From: UBA6183 sp943372215
GTDB taxonomy: Bacteria > Bacteroidota > Bacteroidia > UKL13-3
Length of the DNA: 64,000 nt
Direction of reading: 5' to 3'
Assembly (NCBI GenBank): GCA_943372215.1
Contig: CALRXU020000020.1
Location: 12,789 to 76,788, forward strand
Shown: positions 7,869-16,226 of the stretch, in pieces
Position numbering within the stretch: position 1 is the stretch's first letter
How the letters are laid out: the number at the start of each line of letters is the position of its first letter
Made by a program: the position numbers and the translations under genes
Notes under the pieces: model-generated
Database searches by the model: none
The model's input: only the letters and a program-made list of their open reading frames with translations
Told to the model about the DNA's origin: nothing

Positions 7869-8363
7869 ATGGGCCTGAGTGCGCAAATAGCCAAACATTT
7901 AAGAGAAGTGCATGTGGGCGGAAACTGGACGGTTGCTAACCTGAAAGATACCCTGAAAGACGTAACCTGGCAACAAGCCATTACGCAAATGTATGCTTTC
8001 AACACCATAGCCACGTTGGTTTTTCATATCAATTATTTTGTGGAAGTGGCCATGAAGGTGTTGCAAGGAGAGCCACTAAATGGCAAAGATGAATTGAGCT
8101 TTGCCCACCCACCCATTACCTGTGAAGAAGATTGGCAACAACTGCTCCACAAAACGTTTACAGAGGCTGAACAATTTGCCAGCCTGATTGAACAATTGCC
8201 AGAATACCAGTTGTTGGCAGACTTCACCGATAAAAAATATGGCAATTATTACCGAAACCTGCATGGCATTATTGAACACACCCATTACCATTTGGGGCAA
8301 ATTGCACTGATTAAAAAATTGCTGGTTCAGGCAGATTTGCCCCTTATTCATAAATCAGTATAA
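7869..8363 (+). CDS. DinB family protein
   Basis: A 164-residue four-helix-bundle protein of the DinB/DUF1572 type. The amino end has the typical GGNWTVANLKDTL helix, and possible metal ligands are His in LVFHINYF (about residue 53) and the cluster EHTHYHLGQI (about residues 136-145). DinB-like proteins often act as thiol-dependent S-transferases, but many have no assigned reaction. It is probably co-transcribed with the DoxX gene 25 bp upstream. The tandem operator A begins only 4 bp after its stop codon. Confidence 0.85.
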   Translation: MGLSAQIAKHLREVHVGGNWTVANLKDTLKDVTWQQAITQMYAFNTIATLVFHINYFVEVAMKVLQGEPLNGKDELSFAHPPITCEEDWQQLLHKTFTEAEQFASLIEQLPEYQLLADFTDKKYGNYYRNLHGIIEHTHYHLGQIALIKKLLVQADLPLIHKSV

Positions 8364-8367
8364 AAAA

Positions 8368-8403
8368 AGAGTATTTACCCTATGAAAAAAGGGTGTTTTC
8401 CCT
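8368..8403 (+). promoter_or_regulatory. Tandem operator A (22-bp period)
   Basis: AGAGTATTTACCCT (8368-8381) and AGGGTGTTTTCCCT (8390-8403) separated by ATGAAAAA. The same unit, spacer included, is present at 12006-12041 and 16781-16816, each time 24-25 bp before a TATTTTTGAA-like box. Flanking A- and T-runs could also let it fold as a terminator hairpin for the DinB gene, so both roles are possible. Confidence 0.7.
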
Positions 8404-8428
8404 CTTTTTTTAAATAATGAGTATTGAC

Positions 8429-8436
8429 TATTTTTG
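8429..8436 (+). promoter_or_regulatory. -7 box of the HD/HSP90 gene
   Basis: TATTTTTG fits TAnnTTTG and is followed by AA, as at 16841. It is 25 bp after tandem operator A. No TTG occurs at the usual -33 distance, which suggests activator-dependent initiation. The leader to the start codon is about 140 bp. Confidence 0.55.
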
Positions 8437-8576
8437 AACGGAGGCATTTAGCTATCAGTGATAACTATTAACAATTATTGTACTAAACTATGGCTATTTA
8501 TAAATTAATCGCTAAACGAATAAATATTTATTAGCCACGGCATTTTAATGGGTTGGATATTATATAAAAACATCAA

Positions 8577-11500
8577 ATGGAAAAAATCAATAAACCAGAG
8601 GGATTACCAGATTGTAAAATAATAAATGAACTTATCACAAAAGCAAACGCTAAAACTGATTATGAGTTCAATTATGTAAGTCAATTAGACGATATACGAA
8701 AAATAATCTCAATCGAAGTATCAAGAATTAACCTTTTATTCCCAGAGTATACACCCCATGACGAACAATATCATCTCAAAAGATTGTTCTATGTAGCGGA
8801 CAAAATGTTGGGTGATGAAATCATTGAAAATATGAATGCTACAGAGTTGTTTCTTCTTTCGGTGTCATTATATGGCCACGATTGGGGTATGGCTGTGAGT
8901 GAAGAAGAAAAAGCTTATATCTTAACTGGATGCAATGAGGCGACTAGCTCAACTGTTAACCTGTTGGATGATGAAAAAAACAGAATAAATGAGTTTTGCA
9001 AAACTAAAAATATTGAACTGGGTAAGATTGAACTAGAAGACTGGCGAGAATATGTGAGGCTGACACATGCTTTTCGTAGTGGTAAGAGAATTAAAAAATA
9101 TTTTGACCCAATTAGCTCTGGAGTTGGAGATTTTGCTTCACGCATTTGTGAAGGTCATTGGCTCAATTTTGATATAATTGATGATTATATATCTTATCCG
9201 ACAGATGCTTCTATTCATAGGGAAATTGTTAATGTAAAAGCTTTGACAATATATGTAAGACTGGTTGATTTACTTGATCTAGGAGAGGACAGAACGCCCT
9301 TCATACTTTGGAAATTTGTTGCCCCAAGAAACCAATTTTCAAAGTTAGAGTGGGCAAAACATAGGGCCTTACAATCAGTTACCTTTCCGCAGTATCAGTT
9401 AGCAAGATATATTCAAGTTGAAGGTAGTACCGATGACCAAAATGTTTATATGGGCATTATGGATTTGAAAAGATATGTGGATGACCAATTTAGACAATGT
9501 TCAGATATTTTAAACCGAATTAATCATAGTTACCATAAACTAAATATCTCACATATTGATTGGCGCATTGCTCCAAGAGGTTTTGAACCTATTGCGATTC
9601 AATTTGAATTTGATAGAAACAGAATGTTTGACATTCTCGGTGACGAGATATATCAAAGCAATCCGTATGTTTTTATTAGAGAATTGTTACAGAATGCAAT
9701 TGATGCGATTGAAATGCGAACTGAAATACTTGAAAAAAAAAATTTATCGTTTAGCCCCAAAATTAAATTACAAGTCACAGAAGATGATAATTGCTTCATA
9801 GTCGAGATAACTGATAATGGGATTGGAATGGATGAGTATATTATCAGAAATTATTTAGCAGTTGCTGGGAAAAGTTACTACCGAAGTAGTGATTTCCAAA
9901 AAGAGGGATTAAAAATGGATCCAATTTCAAGATTTGGAATTGGTGTTTTAAGTTGCTTCATGACCGCAGACTATATAGAAATTGATACTTTTAGAGACCC
10001 TAATGCCACAAAAAACCAAGACCACTTAAAAATATCTATCCCTTCCAAGGAGAACTACTTTAAGATAAAGAAAAATACTGAAATCCTAAATACAGGAACA
10101 ACATTTAAAGTATTTGTTCTTAAGAATAAATTACCCAACAACAAAGAAACTGGAAAAAGAATTGATTTCAATGTTACCGAGTATTTAAAAAGGACAGCAG
10201 GATTTGTTAAGTATCCCATTACCATTATTGAAAAGAGTGCTGAAACATTGATAAATAATCCGAACGTTATTGGAGTTATTAGCTCATCTGAATATAAAAT
10301 TGATTTTAAGTTTCCAATTGAAAAAGCTATTCTACCGCAAGACAAATTAGTAGCAGAGGAGTATTTCATTGAGAAAAAATTTTACTTAAAGTCAGACCTA
10401 AACTTAACAAATTTCGATGGCTGTATAACTTATTTATTACCTAAATCAGAAAGTATCGATGTTATTAATGATGGGCATTCTTGGCCTACAAGTGAAGTTA
10501 GTGTCATAGATTATAAAGTCGAAACCCCTAAAGCTAGAAAAATAAAATGGAACGAAGAATGGTCATCGTTTTACTCTTATCTACCTGTTAATGATAAAAC
10601 TATAATTCCAGATAGAAGTTATAGTGTTTTTATGGACGGCATTTTAATTCAAAAAATGACGTCTCCAGAAATCGAATTGGACGAGAAAGACTATAATAGC
10701 TTACATTATGATAATAGGTATTCAACTGAAAACTTTATTAACCCACAACTCATTGTAAATATTCCAAAACCTATTGGTATGAAAATAGATTTGGCTAGAA
10801 CAAATATTGAAACAACAGAGAAATGGGACAAGCAAATTTGGATAGCTTTTTTTGACTACTTAAAAGACAATATAGTCAAAGATATATTATTAAAAGAGCC
10901 CAAAGAGAGACTGCTATCTCTAGCAAAACTAATTACGTTTTATAGACTAACAAATAGTATTATAATTGAACACTTCTTATCAGATTCAAAATATCCAATG
11001 CCATTTATTTCTAATAAAGGCAATTTAGTCTTTAAAGAAATCGCCCCTTCGAATGCAAATTCAATCACACTTGCGCCATTTGAATTCAGATATGACTTTT
11101 ATGGATTACTGGAATCAAGCTATATTGAATTTAAACATTATAAAGGTATATTACAATTGTGGCGAGGCGAAGCAATTATTCAGATAAACAATGCTCGTCA
11201 TTTTTATAAATCACCAGCATCCCTATCAAATATTATTGTCTTAACTGAATCTTACATAAATAGGAATTATTATATCGATTCCATTGAGTTTGTTACTTCA
11301 CCATTGGGAGAGGGGTTTCCTTTAGCACAGGAAATACTTAAAATGAGACCACCTAACTTCCCATCTAAATTAGATATTAGCGATATAGAGAAAATAGATT
11401 TAAACACTATTAATAAAACTACTTCCATGATTTTGAATATTCTTTTTAATAAGAACTTTCACAGTTTTCCTACGCTTGTAGAATTTTCAGCTCCATATGA

Positions 11501-11912
11501 GTCTAAAATGTTTTATGCGTTTCGATACTTGAATATAAACAATAAATTTGTCAATTTTTTTATAAAGGTTTGCTTTGCAGTTATTAAAGTCAAAAAAGAA
11601 AATTCGATATCTAAGGAAGTAATTGGAAAATTATTTGATATGATTAATGAAGTTCAATTTATTAAATCACGTTATCATGATAATAATCAAGTGAAAATAT
11701 CTGAATTTAATTCCCAAATTAATGAAATTATAAATGAGGCACTTAGAATCAGAATTATTGAAAATGATTCAAATATTAAGTCAGAAATAACAATTGATGA
11801 CTTCATCGAAAATTCAATAACTGCTAATAAGAATTTGAAATCATTCAAGGCTTATTTTGAATTTAAAAAGTACCTAAAGGGAACAGCCGAATGGGGTAAG
11901 AAAATATCATAA
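8577..11912 (+). CDS. HD-like domain plus HSP90-type ATPase protein
   Basis: A 1111-residue soluble protein. Residues about 55-240 look like a divergent HD phosphohydrolase-type domain: His66, the doublet His101-Asp102 in YGHDWG, His164, His194 and the late helix VRLVDLLDLGED. Residues about 340-520 are a GHKL (HSP90/MutL/histidine-kinase) ATPase: IRELLQNAIDAIE (Glu369, Asn373, Asp376), DNGIGM at 413-418 and the lid FGIGVLS around 453-459. The last 590 residues match nothing recognised. HD plus HSP90-like ATPase proteins are known from computational surveys of bacterial conflict systems, so a defence role is plausible but inferred. The gene stands alone between tandem operators A and B and is notably AT-rich. 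Confidence 0.85.
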   Translation: MEKINKPEGLPDCKIINELITKANAKTDYEFNYVSQLDDIRKIISIEVSRINLLFPEYTPHDEQYHLKRLFYVADKMLGDEIIENMNATELFLLSVSLYGHDWGMAVSEEEKAYILTGCNEATSSTVNLLDDEKNRINEFCKTKNIELGKIELEDWREYVRLTHAFRSGKRIKKYFDPISSGVGDFASRICEGHWLNFDIIDDYISYPTDASIHREIVNVKALTIYVRLVDLLDLGEDRTPFILWKFVAPRNQFSKLEWAKHRALQSVTFPQYQLARYIQVEGSTDDQNVYMGIMDLKRYVDDQFRQCSDILNRINHSYHKLNISHIDWRIAPRGFEPIAIQFEFDRNRMFDILGDEIYQSNPYVFIRELLQNAIDAIEMRTEILEKKNLSFSPKIKLQVTEDDNCFIVEITDNGIGMDEYIIRNYLAVAGKSYYRSSDFQKEGLKMDPISRFGIGVLSCFMTADYIEIDTFRDPNATKNQDHLKISIPSKENYFKIKKNTEILNTGTTFKVFVLKNKLPNNKETGKRIDFNVTEYLKRTAGFVKYPITIIEKSAETLINNPNVIGVISSSEYKIDFKFPIEKAILPQDKLVAEEYFIEKKFYLKSDLNLTNFDGCITYLLPKSESIDVINDGHSWPTSEVSVIDYKVETPKARKIKWNEEWSSFYSYLPVNDKTIIPDRSYSVFMDGILIQKMTSPEIELDEKDYNSLHYDNRYSTENFINPQLIVNIPKPIGMKIDLARTNIETTEKWDKQIWIAFFDYLKDNIVKDILLKEPKERLLSLAKLITFYRLTNSIIIEHFLSDSKYPMPFISNKGNLVFKEIAPSNANSITLAPFEFRYDFYGLLESSYIEFKHYKGILQLWRGEAIIQINNARHFYKSPASLSNIIVLTESYINRNYYIDSIEFVTSPLGEGFPLAQEILKMRPPNFPSKLDISDIEKIDLNTINKTTSMILNILFNKNFHSFPTLVEFSAPYESKMFYAFRYLNINNKFVNFFIKVCFAVIKVKKENSISKEVIGKLFDMINEVQFIKSRYHDNNQVKISEFNSQINEIINEALRIRIIENDSNIKSEITIDDFIENSITANKNLKSFKAYFEFKKYLKGTAEWGKKIS

Positions 11913-12005
11913 GACGTAGGCCTTTCAACTAAAGCAACAAAACTGTCTATTTCTCCACACAACAATATTAGAAAGAAACAACAAATGGACACATAAAAGA
12001 AAAAA

Positions 12006-12041
12006 AGAGTGTTTTCCCTATGAAAAAAGGGTGTTTTCCCT
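12006..12041 (+). promoter_or_regulatory. Tandem operator B (22-bp period)
   Basis: AGAGTGTTTTCCCT (12006-12019), ATGAAAAA, AGGGTGTTTTCCCT (12028-12041). It matches operator A except for two bases in the first half-site. It lies about 95 bp after the HD/HSP90 gene and 80 bp before the TNT gene. Confidence 0.7.
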
Positions 12042-12065
12042 CTTTTAATTCCGAACGTAAAATTG

Positions 12066-12073
12066 TTTTTTTG
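12066..12073 (+). promoter_or_regulatory. Probable -7 region of the TNT gene
   Basis: TTTTTTTG followed by AA is a one-base deviation from TATTTTTG and stands 24 bp after operator B, the same spacing as at the other two operators. The start codon is 48 bp further on. Confidence 0.4.
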
Positions 12074-12121
12074 AAGGCTAATTAAACATCCATATCAAAA
12101 ACGAACAATAATCCATCACTT

Positions 12122-12754
12122 ATGAAAACCAGATTTTTCCTGCCTTTGCTCGTATTCGCATTATTTGCCAGCACTTCCATTTTAACAGGTTGCCAAACAG
12201 ACAACAAACAAAAGCCTGCCACGGCAAGTACTGATTCCGTAGTGGTTGACCCCATGACAGACACCACCTCGGTGCGCGGTTATACCTACGCTGAGTTTGT
12301 GGCAACTGTTAAAGTAACCGACACCCAAACTGCTTTTTTACCCAAACTGTGGGAGCTGTGGAAAGCTGAAAAATGGGCTGAACTAGAAAATACCATCAAC
12401 CAACCAGGCGATACCTTAAACTATGGTTATCCTCCAGCAAACGGCTTTATCAGCATGGAACTGGCCACTTTGCCTGTTGGCAAAAAACTAGACAGGTATG
12501 GCTATTTGGGCGGAAGTTTTGTGGCCGATGAAGGGGCTTCTTTTGGAAGCCGCTCATTAAAAACAAGCAGCAGAAATGCACCTTATTACACCTTTATAGT
12601 AACCAAAGATATTCCTGATGTAAGCGTGGGTAAATCTATTCCATGGTTTGGAGAGCCAGGTATGGGCATGCAATACAATTTTGCCGATTCAGTTGGTGCA
12701 TTGGTTAACCTTGGGTATTTAAAAATCACCAAAAGTGTTCCGGCTAAAAAATAA
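12122..12754 (+). CDS. Lipoprotein with TNT (NAD glycohydrolase-type) domain
   Basis: A 210-residue protein. Residues 1-23 are a signal peptide with lipobox LTGC (Cys24), followed by a short Thr/Ser/Asp-rich linker. Residues about 100-205 match the TNT fold of the Mycobacterium tuberculosis CpnT toxin: YPPANGFI, LPVGKKLDRYG, GSFVADEGASFGSRSL and IPWFGEPGMGMQYNF. Arg125 and Gln184 sit where TNT has conserved residues; catalytic competence cannot be confirmed. TNT proteins hydrolyse NAD+. An exported, lipid-anchored TNT is unusual compared with the large multidomain toxins, and suggests action outside the cytoplasm. Tandem operator B precedes it, and the next frame overlaps its end by 20 bp. 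Confidence 0.88.
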   Translation: MKTRFFLPLLVFALFASTSILTGCQTDNKQKPATASTDSVVVDPMTDTTSVRGYTYAEFVATVKVTDTQTAFLPKLWELWKAEKWAELENTINQPGDTLNYGYPPANGFISMELATLPVGKKLDRYGYLGGSFVADEGASFGSRSLKTSSRNAPYYTFIVTKDIPDVSVGKSIPWFGEPGMGMQYNFADSVGALVNLGYLKITKSVPAKK

Positions 12755-13115
12755 TTTTGCCAAACACACCCTATTTAGTGGTGATGAAACGGAATTAAAA
12801 ACCCGGAGCTTTCACACAACTGCCGCTGATGTTTCACTGCAATTTAACCTTGCTGACCTGAAACCATTTTTACCAGATACCCTGCTGCAATACATCAACA
12901 ACGATTTATTGCAGCAAGCTTTGGTAAAAACAGGATTTAAAAAAGGGCGAAGTGTATTGGGCCATTATGTAAATGCCAGCCAACTTAAGGCTTATTTTGT
13001 TCCCTTTACCAATAACCAGCAGCGCACGAACCACTTGTTGCTGGTTTCCTTTGGAGAGCTTAGTCCAGGGCATTTTGTGCTGGAGCAGGAGGCTTTGTTA
13101 GAAAATATAGAGTAA
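12735..13115 (+). CDS. Hypothetical protein overlapping the TNT gene
   Basis: A 126-residue frame with a GTG start at 12735, overlapping the TNT stop by 20 bp; there is no internal ATG, so the start is uncertain. It has no signal peptide or membrane segment. The sequence contains a DLKPFLPDTLLQYINNDLL helix and a beta-rich later half ending LVSFGELSPGHFVLEQEALL. No family was recognised. Position after a TNT toxin gene raises the possibility of a cytoplasmic immunity protein, but the TNT protein is exported and the known mycobacterial immunity factor is larger, so this is only a hypothesis. Confidence 0.6.
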   Translation: MFRLKNNFAKHTLFSGDETELKTRSFHTTAADVSLQFNLADLKPFLPDTLLQYINNDLLQQALVKTGFKKGRSVLGHYVNASQLKAYFVPFTNNQQRTNHLLLVSFGELSPGHFVLEQEALLENIE

Positions 13116-13203
13116 TTCCATTTTTAGAAATACAAGGCTCCTCAATTTCCATAATTTTAGCATCGTAATAAATTGCATATTTGCACCTTTAATACGATTA
13201 GGT

Positions 13204-13764
13204 ATGGATTTGATGACCAAGATTACGACACTGTCGCCCTTATCAACAGAGGCGGTGGTTTGGCTTAAAAAACAAATTGAACACTTTACTTTTAAAAAAA
13301 ACGAAACAATTATTAGGGAAGGTAGCACTTGCAATTACTTATATTTTATAAATCAAGGTTTATTATGTGGGTACTATATTACAGACACCAAAGATGTTTG
13401 TAATTGGATAGCCAAAGAGTTAGATTTTGCCACTTCCTATTATAGTTTCATTTCCCGAAAACCTTCTTACGAATACATTAACTGCTTAGAAAACTGCACT
13501 GTTGAAGCCATCAGCCACCAAAGTTTGCACCAGCTTTACACCCTTTTCCCTGAGTCAGAACGTACTGGAAGATTGCTGTTGGAAGAGTATTATTCCAGAT
13601 TGGAAGAACGTTTAATCTCCATGCAGTTTAAATCAGCCAAGGCTCGTTACGAACAACTGTTTAAAAGCAGGCCTGATATTTTTAATCGTGCACCACTGGG
13701 CAAAGTGGCTTCCTACCTGGGCATGAGCCAGGAAACACTCAGCCGTTTAAGGGCTGAAATATAG
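13204..13764 (+). CDS. Crp/Fnr family transcriptional regulator
   Basis: A 186-residue protein with an amino-terminal cyclic-nucleotide-binding-like beta roll (residues about 10-115; FKKNETIIREGSTCNYLYFI and INQGLLCGYY) and a short carboxy-terminal winged-helix HTH (GKVASYLGMSQETLSRLRAE). The FNR-type cluster cysteines are absent and the classic cAMP-binding signature is not clear, as is usual for the many Bacteroidota members, so the ligand is unknown. It is about 90 bp after the preceding gene and followed by an independent lipoprotein gene. It could, but need not, act on the tandem operators nearby. Confidence 0.9.
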   Translation: MDLMTKITTLSPLSTEAVVWLKKQIEHFTFKKNETIIREGSTCNYLYFINQGLLCGYYITDTKDVCNWIAKELDFATSYYSFISRKPSYEYINCLENCTVEAISHQSLHQLYTLFPESERTGRLLLEEYYSRLEERLISMQFKSAKARYEQLFKSRPDIFNRAPLGKVASYLGMSQETLSRLRAEI

Positions 13765-13873
13765 CATCACCCTGTTTTCATTTTTTGATGCACGTCAAAA
13801 TTTAGCAAAAACGTTGCATCTACATTTGCCTCTGTTATACCAAAGCCGGTATATGATATAAACAGATTTAAAA

Positions 13874-14479
13874 ATGAAAACAACAAAAAGAACAAGGAGC
13901 AATCTGAAGCATGGAGTGTTTATGATTGCATTGGTGGTATTAGGTTCATGCACCAGTCAAATGAGCCAATCTGTAATGGACAAAAAAGCCGGACTAAACG
14001 GAGGGTTTGAACTGGTAAAAAATGGCTTGCCTGTGAATTGGTTATGTTATACCCAACTCACCACCGGGTCGGGCGATTTCGATATCTATGCCAATGAAGC
14101 AGACAAAACAGAGGGCAAACAATCTTTAACCATTGATGTGAGAACGTGCTCCGATAAAGGTGGTCGATTCTCACCAGGCTTGGCCAAAGAGTTTGAGGTA
14201 ATACCAGGTGAAACCTATGTGATTACTTTTAAGGTAAAACAAACCACTACACAAACCAAAATTACCCTAAATGCAGTGGCTGCTATTCGAAAATCAGATG
14301 ACTTGATTATTCGCCTAAAAGAACCAATCACCGATTGGCAAACACTCAGTTATGAATACAAAGTTCCTGCATCAATGCCCAGAATACGCTTTGAAATAAG
14401 TGTATTAAAACCCGGTATTTTTCAGATTGATGAAGTAACCATTCGCAAAAAAGACTCAGCCAGTTACATTGGCGCTTAG
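13874..14479 (+). CDS. Lipoprotein with carbohydrate-binding-like jelly-roll domain
   Basis: A 201-residue protein with a basic start, hydrophobic segment and lipobox LGSC (Cys 27), giving an envelope lipoprotein. Residues about 40-195 resemble a CBM4/9-type galactose-binding jelly roll: NGGFELVKNGLPVNW at the start, EGKQSLTIDV, then PGETYVITFKVK and the closing IFQIDEVTI. Such domains bind glycans or merely form structural modules; no ligand can be assigned. The sterol-desaturase-like gene follows 37 bp downstream. Confidence 0.75.
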   Translation: MKTTKRTRSNLKHGVFMIALVVLGSCTSQMSQSVMDKKAGLNGGFELVKNGLPVNWLCYTQLTTGSGDFDIYANEADKTEGKQSLTIDVRTCSDKGGRFSPGLAKEFEVIPGETYVITFKVKQTTTQTKITLNAVAAIRKSDDLIIRLKEPITDWQTLSYEYKVPASMPRIRFEISVLKPGIFQIDEVTIRKKDSASYIGA

Positions 14480-14516
14480 TGCAATTTATTCTTGGCGTCT
14501 TAAATAATACCATAAC

Positions 14517-15281
14517 ATGTTAACAGTAATTTTTGCAGTATTTGCTTGCTGCTTCATCATTGAACGTCTTTTCCCGGGCTGGAAACTCCCAGAAGTACCC
14601 ACTTGGACCATCAGGGTTTTGGCCATCAACTTTGTGCAATTGGGTATTGTAATTTTAGCAGGAATCACTTGGGAAAAATGGTTTTCATCATACGCTGTTT
14701 TTCACCTATCAAACCATTTGAATCACATTTGGGGAGGGCTAATTGCCTATTTTATTGCAACCTTTATTTTTTACTGGTGGCACCGTTGGAGGCATAAGGT
14801 TGATTTTTTATGGACACATTTCCATCAGATACACCACAGTGCGCAACGTTTAGAAGTGATTACCTCATTTTACAAACACCCACTAGAGATGGCTGTAAAC
14901 TCCATTATAGGCAGTTTACTGGTTTATACCTTACTGGGGCTAAACTTAGAAGCAGGTGCTATTTATACATTGCTTACTGCATTAGGAGAGTTTTTTTACC
15001 ACACCAATGTTAAAACCCCGCAATGGGTGGGCTATATTTTTCAACGCCCTGAAATGCATCGCATCCATCATGAGTATAATAAACATACCAACAATTATGG
15101 TGATATAGTTTGGTGGGATATGTTGTTTGGCACTTACGAAAACCCCAAAGCGTTTAACGCTACATGTGGATTTGATAATGATAAAGAACTATTGCTTTTT
15201 GATATGCTTAAATTTAAAGATGTGCATTCTGCAATTGAGGTTAAGGGTAAAACAAATATCCCAAACTCAAAGTCAGATTAA
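14517..15281 (+). CDS. Sterol desaturase / fatty acid hydroxylase family protein
   Basis: A 254-residue integral membrane di-iron enzyme. Hydrophobic segments occur at about residues 2-20, 30-50, 72-92 and 135-160. The three histidine clusters of the family are present: HRWRH, HFHQIHHS and HRIHHEYN, which bind the two irons. Members use O2 to hydroxylate or desaturate lipids; the lipid substrate here is unknown. The gene is followed by a 12-bp perfect inverted repeat at 15299-15339, so the transcript may end there. Confidence 0.92.
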   Translation: MLTVIFAVFACCFIIERLFPGWKLPEVPTWTIRVLAINFVQLGIVILAGITWEKWFSSYAVFHLSNHLNHIWGGLIAYFIATFIFYWWHRWRHKVDFLWTHFHQIHHSAQRLEVITSFYKHPLEMAVNSIIGSLLVYTLLGLNLEAGAIYTLLTALGEFFYHTNVKTPQWVGYIFQRPEMHRIHHEYNKHTNNYGDIVWWDMLFGTYENPKAFNATCGFDNDKELLLFDMLKFKDVHSAIEVKGKTNIPNSKSD

Positions 15282-15298
15282 CTAAAACCTCACCTGAA

Positions 15299-15339
15299 CC
15301 AACTATAAACTTAGAAAATTACCCTGGGTTTATAGTTGG
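15299..15339. terminator. 12-bp perfect inverted repeat after the desaturase gene
   Basis: CCAACTATAAAC (15299-15310) pairs perfectly with GTTTATAGTTGG (15328-15339) over a 17-nt loop. There is no T-tract, so this is a likely but not certain transcript end. Confidence 0.55.
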
Positions 15340-15409
15340 CTTCTGCAGGAATATTTATGGCTTCTTGTTATAACCTAAAAAGATTATTTTGCTACAAATA
15401 AAACCCGCT

Positions 15410-15802
15410 ATGATTAAATACGCTTACACCATTCTTTATGTTGAGGACGTAACAAAATCCATTACATTTTATGAAAAGGCCTTTGGGTTTGCCATTAAAT
15501 TTATTACCCCTGAAAATGATTATGCCGAATTGGTTACCGGAGAAACTACCCTTGCATTTGCATCAATAACCTTAGCCAATACCAACATAAACAATGGTTT
15601 TACACCAAGTAATATCAACCATAAACCCTTTGGTATAGAAGTGGGATTTGCCACCGAACAAGTGCACGAAACCCTAACCCAAGCCATTGAGGCTGGAGCA
15701 ACTTTGGTTAGTGAAGCTAAAACCAAACCGTGGGGACAAACTGTGGCGTACATCAGAGACCTTGATGGATTTTTAATTGAGATTTGTAGCCCAATGGGCT
15801 AA
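15410..15802 (+). CDS. VOC family (glyoxalase-like) protein
   Basis: A 130-residue VOC protein starting MIKYAYTILYVEDV; the frame opens at a TTG at 15389 but the ATG at 15410 gives the normal family start. The two half-motifs are ITFYEKAFGF near residue 20 and TVAYIRDLDGFLIEICSP at the end, with Glu near the last strand as a likely metal ligand. This is the lactoylglutathione-lyase-like subgroup, distinct from the PhnB-like pair at the start of the window. The substrate is unknown. Confidence 0.9.
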   Translation: MIKYAYTILYVEDVTKSITFYEKAFGFAIKFITPENDYAELVTGETTLAFASITLANTNINNGFTPSNINHKPFGIEVGFATEQVHETLTQAIEAGATLVSEAKTKPWGQTVAYIRDLDGFLIEICSPMG

Positions 15803-15852
15803 TTCCACACCACAATTGTTGCATAGCAACAAGTAAACAATTACCTGCTTAC

Positions 15853-16062
15853 TCACTTTTTAGTTGGCACCAGCAATGCACTGATATCAACATCCAATAA
15901 CCTTGCAATCTGGTAGAAGGTTTCAATGGTTGGTTGCATATCGTTGGTACACCAGCGTGACACCGTTGATTTATCCCTGCCCAATTGTTCGGCTAACCAT
16001 TTGGACGATTTATCCTTTTCAACAAGCACGGATTTGATGCGATTATATTTTTGGTTGGACAT
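15853..16062 (-). CDS. XRE-type helix-turn-helix regulator
   Basis: A 69-residue protein consisting only of an XRE/Cro-type HTH: WLAEQLGRDKSTVSRWC forms helices 2 and 3, followed by QPTIETFYQIARLLDVDISALL. It is transcribed away from the 16227 gene, and the shared intergenic region carries repeated TTCGT/ACGAA motifs, which suggests autoregulation and control of the divergent gene. In size and arrangement it resembles many single-domain regulators of Bacteroidota. Confidence 0.92.
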   Translation of the reverse strand: MSNQKYNRIKSVLVEKDKSSKWLAEQLGRDKSTVSRWCTNDMQPTIETFYQIARLLDVDISALLVPTKK

Positions 16063-16139
16063 TACACAAATTACATTTCGTTATACGCAAACCTAATGAA
16101 AATTAGTTAAACAAGCGTTTCCTTACACGAATTATTTAT

Positions 16140-16215
16140 TTCGTTTTATGAAAATTATATTATTTTAAACGAAATTTAATTTACTTTTACAGAATATTTA
16201 TTTTCATTAAACGAA
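16140..16215. promoter_or_regulatory. Inverted operator-like repeats between XRE and its divergent gene
   Basis: TTCGTTTTATGAAAA (16140-16154) and TTTTCATTAAACGAA (16201-16215) are inverted copies differing at one position. Additional TTCGT or ACGAA cores occur near 16078, 16126 and 16170. The arrangement suggests binding sites for the XRE protein. Confidence 0.55.
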
Positions 16216-16226
16216 TCCTAACGATT

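Noticed and set aside
8361..8415. Operator A only as a rho-independent terminator of the DinB gene
   Set aside because: A foldable A-run/T-run stem exists, but the identical 22-bp unit with the same spacer precedes two other genes at fixed distance from a -7 box, which a terminator does not explain. A double role remains possible.
13098..13334. Minus-strand frame overlapping the Crp/Fnr gene start
   Set aside because: It overlaps the well-supported regulator gene, has no family resemblance and skewed composition; judged a shadow.
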